From IMG/VR virus record IMGVR_UViG_3300036785_000738, positions 1 to 43,193 of that record: 43,193 nt of DNA; one strand, 5' to 3'. The DNA comes from a virus. This document shows positions 38,438-43,193 of the stretch, piece after piece. The notes beneath the pieces were generated by a model that saw only the letters and a program-made list of their open reading frames with translations, was not told the origin of the DNA and did not search any database. Each line of letters starts with the position of its first letter. Positions within the stretch are counted from its first letter, which is position 1. Made by a program: the position numbers and the translations under genes.

Positions 38438-39183
38438 CTCGGCCAATAGACGCGGCCAATGTGCGTGGCCATCCGCGCCGGTATCTTGGCGATCATGGCG
38501 CTGGCGGCCTTTCGGGCTGTCGATTTGGAGCCAGGCGCTTCCTTGCGCCGTTCGTTTAGGGCCTTGTCCCACCACAGATGGCCGCTGCCGCGTTGTTTCA
38601 CGCAATCGCTCTCGGCTTGGTTAGTCAAATGGCGAGTGTGACTGTATCCGTCCCGCCTGTTTACGTGTCCCGTCGTCTTCACCCCCAGTCGCGAGGCACT
38701 CGGCATCAGCGCCGGAACATCGCCCCACAAGTGAAATGAGCCGAAATTCCAGCGGCTGCACCCGACCCACGGGATAGCGCCGCGCACGTTCTCCACCACC
38801 ATCGGCACATGACGACCCGCCGCGACGCTCGCCTCCTTCTGGATGCGGAAACAGGCCATAAACAACCTATTAAGCCGCTCAAGTTCAGCGCCCGTCGTAT
38901 CAGCCCGGATCGCCGCCGCCTTGTCCTTCGCCCGCGACCACGGCATCGCCATGTAACTGTACTCCTGGCACGGCGGGCTTGCGACGATCAGCGCCGCGTC
39001 CTTGAACTCGCTCCCGTGCAGCGTCAGCACGTCCTGAACGACAAGTTGACCAGGATAGCGATGGTCGCCATATTCGTGCGCCTCAATGTCGAAGCCGATG
39101 ACGCGGTAGCCGAGTGCAAGCAGGCTTTCGGACCATCCGCCTAAGCCGCAGAACAAATCGATGGCGAGCGGCTTGGCGTTCAT
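38434..39183 (-). CDS. DNA cytosine-C5 methyltransferase
   Basis: Methylates cytosine in DNA, most likely to protect phage DNA from host restriction. The 249-aa product has motif I DLFCGLGGWSESL (9-21), motif IV ASPPCQEYS with catalytic Cys72, and motif VI ENVRG (131-135). It is shorter than typical bacterial C5 enzymes and lacks an obvious large target-recognition domain, so its specificity cannot be read. Its start overlaps the exonuclease stop (TGATG). Confidence 0.85.
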   Translation of the reverse strand: MNAKPLAIDLFCGLGGWSESLLALGYRVIGFDIEAHEYGDHRYPGQLVVQDVLTLHGSEFKDAALIVASPPCQEYSYMAMPWSRAKDKAAAIRADTTGAELERLNRLFMACFRIQKEASVAAGRHVPMVVENVRGAIPWVGCSRWNFGSFHLWGDVPALMPSASRLGVKTTGHVNRRDGYSHTRHLTNQAESDCVKQRGSGHLWWDKALNERRKEAPGSKSTARKAASAMIAKIPARMATHIGRVYWPR

Positions 39184-39806
39184 CAGCCCAATCTCGCTTG
39201 AATGTGCCGATACCGGTCACGGATATCAGCGAGGAATAGCTGGACCTCTTCGCGCAGCATGGCGATGACTTTCTCGTCGCGCTCGAGCCGCTGCGACCAG
39301 AACTGCAGTCCTGGCGGCAGGCGCGGGTCGAACGACACGAAATCGCACCACCCCCGCTCCGAGCATTCCATTTGCCACTGCATCTGCAGGGCGTATTGCG
39401 CCGGAATCTCCTCGATGAGGAGCGTGCCGAGATGCGAGACACTGGTTGGGCATTTGACCTCGACCAGGCCCTCGATATCGACATAACCGTCTGGCGACGC
39501 GCCCGAGTTGGCTATGACAGGATGCTGGACGAACGGCGCCGGTCTGACCTCGTTGCCGGTGACCAGAGTATAAGTCCTGATGCCTTCCTCTTGGTGGTCC
39601 GTTCCCCATTGCATCGGCGCCGAGACGTAATGCTCGTAGGCGCGGTCGGTCACCCACTCATAGAGGACCTCCAGGATGTAGCTCTCGCGCGCCGCGCTCG
39701 ACGCGCCCTTCTTCCCTCGTGGCACATCGGCGATGCGCGAGGCGGTGACTTTGCCGACGCGCTGGCGAATCCACTGCGGCGACCCCTGCGGAATGAACTC
39801 GTTCAT
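39183..39806 (-). CDS. YqaJ-like/lambda-type recombination exonuclease
   Basis: 5'-3' DNA exonuclease that works with a single-strand annealing protein. The 207-aa product has the N-terminal QWIRQRVGKVTASRI, WGTDHQEEGI with E73/E74, and the PD-(D/E)XK core SGASPDGYVD...LVEVKCP (D106, E116, K118). A YALQMQWQMECS segment follows. It overlaps ERF by 4 nt and methyltransferase by 1 nt. Confidence 0.9.
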   Translation of the reverse strand: MNEFIPQGSPQWIRQRVGKVTASRIADVPRGKKGASSAARESYILEVLYEWVTDRAYEHYVSAPMQWGTDHQEEGIRTYTLVTGNEVRPAPFVQHPVIANSGASPDGYVDIEGLVEVKCPTSVSHLGTLLIEEIPAQYALQMQWQMECSERGWCDFVSFDPRLPPGLQFWSQRLERDEKVIAMLREEVQLFLADIRDRYRHIQARLG

Positions 39807-40570
39807 GATGTCGCCGCCTTGGTCCGCTTAGCGACCGCCATATTGAGGAAAGACATTGTCTCCTGATATTTTTTCTCCCGCATCTTGGGCAGTTTCACTC
39901 CGGCCCAATTCTCGATGGCTTCGCGAGAACGCCCGGCGTCGACCATGAGTTGTTCGAGCAGGGCTAGCTGGTCGGCGTCGATGACTGGGTCTTCTTTGTC
40001 GCCGCCGCGGCCGTCGTCGTCGGTCGTCGCGGCGAGCCCGAGCGCGAGCTTCAACGTGTAACGCTGCAAATAGGTCGCGGCGGACCCAATCGCCTGCACC
40101 GGATTTTTATTGCCAGACGTGTCCTCACCGGATTCAAGCGATGTCTCTTCGCTGAATCCGTTGTCGTGGCTGATGACGCAAGTCACTTGCAGCCTGCCGC
40201 GTTCTGGCTGAGAGCTGCGGAAACGGTAGGAGAGCCCATTGGCCTTGAGCACCGGGTCGACAATCTCGGCGACCGCGGCGAAGTCTTCGTAGCGATAGCG
40301 CGTCTTGCCTTTCTGGCTTTCGAAGTCGACTAAGCGGTTCTTGATGATAGGCGGTATCTCGCCCTTGGCGCGCGCGAGCGCGGCGTTGAAAGCCTGTTTG
40401 CTGGCCTGCAGCTCACGCCGCTCCATCATCGCGAACAAGCGCTCCATTTTGTCGACGTCGACCGCAGGGTCGCGCGCCGCGCGTTCGATGACGGCGAGCA
40501 AGGGGTCTGCGGGTGCGGCATATTGTCGCACCTCGGGTTCGATGGGCTCGATTTGGGTTTGGTCGGTCAT
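39803..40570 (-). CDS. erf: ERF-family single-strand annealing protein
   Basis: Recombinase that anneals single-stranded DNA, partner of the exonuclease in the next gene. The 255-aa product shows the family segments: FNAALARAKGEIPPI, YRYEDFAAVAEIVDPVLKAN, GLSYRFRSSQP and IGSAATYLQRYTLKLALGLA. A helical C-terminal part follows a DDDGRGGD linker. First gene of the leftward operon; its leader is a GAAAGGAGCGAATCAA variant. Confidence 0.9.
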   Translation of the reverse strand: MTDQTQIEPIEPEVRQYAAPADPLLAVIERAARDPAVDVDKMERLFAMMERRELQASKQAFNAALARAKGEIPPIIKNRLVDFESQKGKTRYRYEDFAAVAEIVDPVLKANGLSYRFRSSQPERGRLQVTCVISHDNGFSEETSLESGEDTSGNKNPVQAIGSAATYLQRYTLKLALGLAATTDDDGRGGDKEDPVIDADQLALLEQLMVDAGRSREAIENWAGVKLPKMREKKYQETMSFLNMAVAKRTKAATS

Positions 40571-40594
40571 TTGATTCGCTCCTTTCGAGCACCA

Positions 40595-40622
40595 TGTATA
40601 CGCCTGTTGACAGCGTTGTCAA
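40595..40622 (-). promoter_or_regulatory. Promoter of recombination operon (TTGACA-N16-TATACA)
   Basis: On the minus strand, TTGACA (40622-40617) is followed after 16 nt by TATACA (40600-40595). The spacer contains GTCAACAGGCG, matching ACAGGC in the promoter at 7441-7415. It overlaps the inverted repeats described next, so regulator binding would block it. Confidence 0.7.
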
Positions 40623-40645
40623 ATGTCCGTATCTTTGTCAACAGG
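40603..40645. promoter_or_regulatory. Operator region with nested inverted repeats
   Basis: CCTGTTGACA (40603-40612) and TGTCAACAGG (40636-40645) form a perfect 10-bp inverted repeat. TTGACA (40607-40612) and TGTCAA (40617-40622) form a second with a 4-nt spacer. The half-sites overlap the -35 elements of both divergent promoters. Likely bound by the Cro/CI-like protein encoded at 40654. Confidence 0.65.
40607..40635 (+). promoter_or_regulatory. Promoter of regulator gene (TTGACA-N17-TATCTT)
   Basis: TTGACA (40607-40612), 17 nt, and TATCTT (40630-40635) form a near-consensus promoter reading into the gene at 40654. The two divergent promoters overlap at their -35 ends. Confidence 0.6.
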
Positions 40646-40653
40646 AGGCGACA

Positions 40654-40914
40654 ATGACGACGAAGAAATTAAGCTCGACTTTTAACCTCATTCGCGTCCC
40701 GCGCATGGAGCTGAGCGAACGACGCCGCGAACTCGGCATAAGCCAGACGGACCTCGCGCGGCGGATAGGAGTCAGTCGCTACTACATCGCCGCGTGCGAA
40801 GTGGGCATTCGGGATCCGAGCCTCGGCGCGGTCGCGCGCTGGCTGCGTGAACTCAAAATCAATCCGGATGAGACGCCAATCACTTGGCTTTTGCCGCATG
40901 AAGTAGCGGCGTGA
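40654..40914 (+). CDS. Cro/CI-like HTH transcriptional regulator (86 aa)
   Basis: XRE-type helix-turn-helix: SERRRELGISQTDLARRIGV (21-40), then SRYYIAACEVGIRDPSLGAV, with no C-terminal cleavage or oligomerisation domain, so it is Cro-like in size. ATG at 40654 has AGGAGG at 40643-40648. It is divergent from the ERF operon over the nested operators and probably controls both itself and the leftward operons. Confidence 0.85.
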   Translation: MTTKKLSSTFNLIRVPRMELSERRRELGISQTDLARRIGVSRYYIAACEVGIRDPSLGAVARWLRELKINPDETPITWLLPHEVAA

Positions 40915-41252
40915 TGTACGTGCCTGAAGGCGCCATCCAGGCCGCCGTGCTCGAGCATTGGCTGACATTTGGCCTGCCAGGCACTCTGGTCGCCGCGGTG
41001 CCGAATGCCCACGCCCATGGCCAGTCTGGCCTTACCAAGGGCTTGTGCGACCTGGTCTGCTTCAGTCCGCTACTGGGCGAGAAAACCGGTTGGCTTGAGC
41101 TCAAGACCGAACGTGGCGCACTCTCGAAACCACAGGAAGACTTTCGGGACCTTGTTCGCTCTCTCGGCGTGCCCTGGGCTGTGGCCAACGGCCGCGATAG
41201 CCCCATTCTCCAACTTGAGCGCTGGGGGCTGGTCCGTGCGACAAGGCGCTAA
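40911..41252 (+). CDS. VRR-NUC domain nuclease (113 aa)
   Basis: Small PD-(D/E)XK nuclease of the VRR-NUC family, associated with branched DNA or Holliday-junction cleavage. Seen: AAVPNAHAHGQSGLTKGLCD (28-47) and WLELKTERGALSKPQEDF (61-78) with E63 and K65, and LGVPWAVANG. It overlaps the regulator by 4 nt and the methyltransferase by 17 nt. Confidence 0.85.
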   Translation: MMYVPEGAIQAAVLEHWLTFGLPGTLVAAVPNAHAHGQSGLTKGLCDLVCFSPLLGEKTGWLELKTERGALSKPQEDFRDLVRSLGVPWAVANGRDSPILQLERWGLVRATRR

Positions 41253-41970
41253 ACGTGGCCTTCTGCGCGACCGCAAGGATGACCTCTACGAGACGCCAGC
41301 GTGCGCGGTCCGCGCGTTACTCCAAGTCGAGGCGCTCCCGCGGGTCATCTGGGAGCCATGTGCCGGTCGTGGAGCAATCGCGCGCGAACTCATCGCGGTA
41401 GGCCACGAGGTTGTGGCGCATGACCTCGTAGCCTACCCAGGCGCGGACGTTCACATCGCGACGCGCATTGATTTTCTGATGGAACGCTCAGTCCCGCTGG
41501 GCGTGAGAGCCATTGTCACTAATCCGCCGTTCAAAAACAGTGATGCTTTCATCCGGCATGGACTCGAACTAGGCCTACGGGTCATCGTACTCTTACGCCT
41601 AATGGCGCTCGAGGGCCTTGCTCGCTCAGACCTTATCGATGAGCATCTCGTCCGGGTCTGGTCGTTCAAGGACCGTTTGCCAATGATGCATCGTGAGGGC
41701 TGGACCGGCGACCGCCAGGATAGGGGCACCACGCCATTCGCATGGTTCGTCTTTTATCCTCAACCATTGAGGGCGGCTATCGAACTCCGCCGAATTTCGT
41801 GGAAGAAAAGGAGCGACCATGAAGAAAGCCGCGCGAAAAGGGCCGCCCAAGAAACGAGACGAGCCGCCAATAACGAACCAGGACCCCAAGCCCTCACAAG
41901 ACGTGAGCAATCCGTGGAACCGGAGTTCTGGCTCATTCCTTACCACCGAGGCTCAGTGGATACGCGATAA
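41236..41970 (+). CDS. Class I DNA methyltransferase with NPPF motif (N6-adenine type)
   Basis: Likely adenine methyltransferase: DLYETPACAVRALL at the N-terminus, SAM-binding EPCAGRGAIA at 40-49 and catalytic NPPF at 96-99. ALEGLARSDLIDEH and FAWFVFYP follow. GTG start at 41236. The conserved part ends near residue 195; the last 50 residues overlap the small gene at 41819 in another frame and may be an unselected extension. Confidence 0.8.
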   Translation: MRQGAKRGLLRDRKDDLYETPACAVRALLQVEALPRVIWEPCAGRGAIARELIAVGHEVVAHDLVAYPGADVHIATRIDFLMERSVPLGVRAIVTNPPFKNSDAFIRHGLELGLRVIVLLRLMALEGLARSDLIDEHLVRVWSFKDRLPMMHREGWTGDRQDRGTTPFAWFVFYPQPLRAAIELRRISWKKRSDHEESRAKRAAQETRRAANNEPGPQALTRREQSVEPEFWLIPYHRGSVDTR

Positions 41971-41989
41971 TGGCTGGGGGAAGGGCTGA
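41819..41989 (+). CDS. Small basic-headed protein overlapping methyltransferase end (56 aa)
   Basis: Frame reading MKKAARKGPPKKRDEPPITN to ...AQWIRDNGWGKG. The shared leader AAAAGGAGCGACC lies directly before the ATG at 41819, the only plus-strand copy found. It overlaps the methyltransferase C-terminus by 152 nt. The Trp-rich end and leader suggest it is real; function unknown. Confidence 0.5.
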   Translation: MKKAARKGPPKKRDEPPITNQDPKPSQDVSNPWNRSSGSFLTTEAQWIRDNGWGKG

Positions 41990-42026
41990 TGGCCCTTGAC
42001 GCCAGCCGCGCGGTCGCTAAAACGAT

Positions 42027-42056
42027 AGACGCCGTCAGCGTAAACTGACGGCGTCT
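42027..42056 (+). terminator. Strong hairpin, likely transcription terminator
   Basis: A perfect 12-bp stem, AGACGCCGTCAG and CTGACGGCGTCT, with a 6-nt loop (cgtaaa), followed by gatagtttt. It ends the regulator/nuclease/methyltransferase operon. The T-run is short and offset by four nt. Confidence 0.75.
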
Positions 42057-42089
42057 GATAGTTTTCCTCAAACCGTCTGCGGCGGCCGA

Positions 42090-42260
42090 GTGATTAATCC
42101 CTTAAGATCCCCTGAGAAAAAAAGCAAGAGGGCGCTTCCGCGTCCTCGTGCTCCGCTTGAGCCATCCCAGCTCGCGGACGTCGCCGCGCGCCGTACGGCT
42201 TTCGCCGACGCTTTCGAGAAGGCGCGCCAGTTCCGGCGAAAGGGGAGACAGCAGAGGTGA
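42090..42260 (+). CDS. Small basic protein (56 aa)
   Basis: GTG-started frame VINPLRSPEKKSKRALPRPR, then a helical ADVAARRTAFADAFEKARQF and a basic end. The stop overlaps the next start (GTGA at 42257-42260), which supports expression. No family recognised; likely nucleic-acid binding from its charge. The ribosome binding site is weak. Confidence 0.5.
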   Translation: MINPLRSPEKKSKRALPRPRAPLEPSQLADVAARRTAFADAFEKARQFRRKGRQQR

Positions 42261-42733
42261 GCAAGTATCACCGCATCCTCGCATGGAGGGGTAAAAAAAT
42301 CAAAGCTGAGGAAGAAGACCTCCGCGGCCCCGTCACCAAAGAAGATCAAATACTCATCGACAATATGCTGGCAAAAGTAAAGGTGACAGTTTGCCCACCT
42401 GGCGAAGCCTATGGAGCGCGCGACTTGCGGCGTTGGCACGGAAATAGAGCTCCAAAAGATAGAGCCGATGACATCAAAAGATGGGAAGGCAAAACTATCA
42501 AGTCTGGTTGCCTTACCTCAGACGAAATAGAGCAAGCGCGTTCTCCTGCTGGCGGGTGGACTAGAGCCACTCTTGCTAACTGGGGCGTTCCATGGCCGCC
42601 CCCAAAGGGATGGAAATATGCCCTAGAAAATGGAAAACGCATCCCCTGCCGTAAATTATCGCCACGAACTAAACGGAAAATAACCGTGACGGTAAAGAAA
42701 GCCTATGACGGAGAAAAGCCGCCATGGGAATAG
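42257..42733 (+). CDS. Hypothetical protein with GGWTRATLANWGVPWPPPKGW motif (158 aa)
   Basis: GTG start at 42257 with a GCAGAG purine site and coupling to the previous gene. The sequence has a KEEDQILIDNMLAK-like helix, a GARDLRRWHGNRAPKDRADD region and TRATLANWGVPWPPPKGW near 101-118, a motif I associate with small proteins of Rhizobiales and their phages. The C-terminus is Lys/Arg-rich. No enzyme motif is visible. Confidence 0.6.
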   Translation: MSKYHRILAWRGKKIKAEEEDLRGPVTKEDQILIDNMLAKVKVTVCPPGEAYGARDLRRWHGNRAPKDRADDIKRWEGKTIKSGCLTSDEIEQARSPAGGWTRATLANWGVPWPPPKGWKYALENGKRIPCRKLSPRTKRKITVTVKKAYDGEKPPWE

Positions 42734-43193
42734 TATAGTCGTGCGTAACGGCAAGCAATCAGCCCGGCCATAGCGCCGATTGAGCGTATTGCGCGCCACC
42801 AGTGTAATGTACTGACTATAAGGATGGTACTACCTGCTATGTAGGGCTTCTTTCCCCCCGCGCCCACAACACTGGTATAAACGCGGGTTTCTGAGCCTCC
42901 CGTGGGGCCTGAACAGGCTATCGGGACCACCGACGGCTAAAGACGCACTGGCCTCCCAAGCCAGTGCCTAGGCGGATTGGCACCGAGAGCGAGGGGAACC
43001 TCGTACTGCACCGTTCGGGATACGAATTAGCAGGGTTCCATCCATGTCGGTTGTATCGGCATGGATGACTGGGGCGACGCAACCGAGGACGGTGGCGGGG
43101 ACGGTCTGAGAGCTTTCCACTCAGGTTGTTTCCCCCTAGTCCCGGGGTCCCCCGCAGAAAGCAGAAATGTGCCATAATTGCACAACCGTTGGT
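42734..43193 (+). ncRNA. Candidate large structured RNA (or structured packaging/origin region)
   Basis: No credible gene is seen over 460 nt (about 484 nt through the circular junction to the helicase start). Inverted repeats occur densely: TATAGTC/GACTATA (42734-42740, 42814-42820), CCCGCG/CGCGGG (42857-42862, 42882-42887), TCCCG...CGGGA enclosing GCCT-gaac-AGGC (42898-42926), CACTGGC-ctcccaa-GCCAGTG (42946-42966), GTGCC/GGCAC (42965-42983), CGAGG-ggaa-CCTCG with a GNRA loop (42990-43003) and CATCCATG/CATGGATG (43043-43071). The GNRA loop suggests the plus strand. No known RNA family is recognised. Confidence 0.45.
43016..43193. repeat. Right copy of 178-bp terminal direct repeat
   Basis: Matches positions 1-178 with a single difference (c at 43143 versus a at 128). 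It closes the contig into a circle and lies in the candidate structured RNA region. Confidence 0.95.

Noticed and set aside
41989-42048. 19-codon frame after the 41819 gene
   Set aside because: It begins at a TGATG overlap but ends inside the terminator hairpin and is too short to support.
42734-42820. TATAGTC/GACTATA closing an 87-nt segment like an acceptor stem
   Set aside because: Length and closing stem suggest a tRNA, but the inner arms do not fit tRNA geometry and there is no T-loop consensus or CCA end.
42922-43003. tRNA-Gly(CCC)-like anticodon arm (7-bp stem, CTCCCAA loop)
   Set aside because: The arm is convincing on its own, but the flanks do not give a D-arm or a T-arm with GTTCGA, and no acceptor stem pairs at the right distance. 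It is kept only as a hairpin of the structured region.
42918-43175. 85-aa minus-strand frame in the gene-free region
   Set aside because: Arg/Pro-rich, no ribosome binding site, runs through the hairpins and the terminal repeat.
1-43193. Integrase, attachment site, CRISPR array or insertion sequence
   Set aside because: No tyrosine or serine recombinase motif, no evenly spaced repeat array and no transposase with terminal inverted repeats was seen. A Cro/CI-like gene alone does not prove a temperate life style.

Overview
The window is a nearly complete genome of a tailed phage with a short, podovirus-like tail. The first 178 nt recur at the end (43016-43193) with one mismatch, so the contig closes on itself at about 43,015 bp. 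The portal, a SU10/DUF5309-type capsid protein, a SU10-type adaptor, a gp10-like tail hub and a set of Gly/Pro/Gln-rich ejection-type proteins fit a podovirus; no tape measure, tail tube or sheath gene is seen. The DNA is GC-rich, and several small proteins carry motifs I associate with alphaproteobacterial (Rhizobiales-like) genomes and their phages (W-E-K-E-G-I-S...WYRRR, HRYSxWxYPW). The host assignment is an inference. No integrase, tRNA, CRISPR array, insertion sequence, DNA polymerase or RNA polymerase gene was seen.

Layout. (1) 0.2-5.1 kb, plus strand: SF2 helicase, zinc-finger/Toprim primase and a chain of overlapping small genes, one of them crAss001_48-related. (2) 5.1-7.4 kb, minus strand: a leftward operon of small genes headed by a GP88/DUF7227-like protein. 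(3) 7.4-8.2 kb: a gene-free divergent region with repeats and a hairpin. (4) 8.2-12.5 kb, plus strand: small early-type genes, three of them sharing one C-terminal motif, a possible terminase small subunit, a two-helix membrane peptide and an Ea22-like protein. (5) 12.5-13.8 kb, minus strand: terminase large subunit, alone and opposed to its neighbours. (6) 13.9-36.8 kb, plus strand: portal, scaffold, capsid, a homing-endonuclease-like insertion on the opposite strand, adaptor, large tail fibre, holin-like protein and GH24 endolysin, tail collar protein, tail hub, and ejection-type proteins including one with M15 and SleB cell-wall hydrolase domains. (7) 36.8-40.6 kb, minus strand: recombination operon (ERF annealase, YqaJ exonuclease, cytosine methyltransferase, NinB, HNH nuclease). 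(8) 40.65-42.7 kb, plus strand: Cro/CI-like regulator, VRR nuclease, adenine-type methyltransferase and small genes. (9) 42.7 kb to the end and into the repeat: about 480 nt without a credible gene but full of nested inverted repeats, a candidate structured RNA.

How it works together. The helicase and primase with the ERF/YqaJ/NinB set suggest recombination-linked replication using the host polymerase. The two leftward operons share one promoter architecture (TTGACA, 15-16 nt, TATACA) next to GTTGTC/GACAAC-type inverted repeats, and the Cro/CI-like gene is divergent from one of them, so it probably controls both. Several genes share an unusual initiation leader (AAAGGA-rich, then CGACC just before ATG). 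The most interesting signals are the structured region across the contig junction, a reading frame overprinted inside the scaffold gene with better codon bias than the scaffold frame, the shared leader, the repeated WEKEGIS module, and Sec signal peptides on three phage proteins including the tail fibre.
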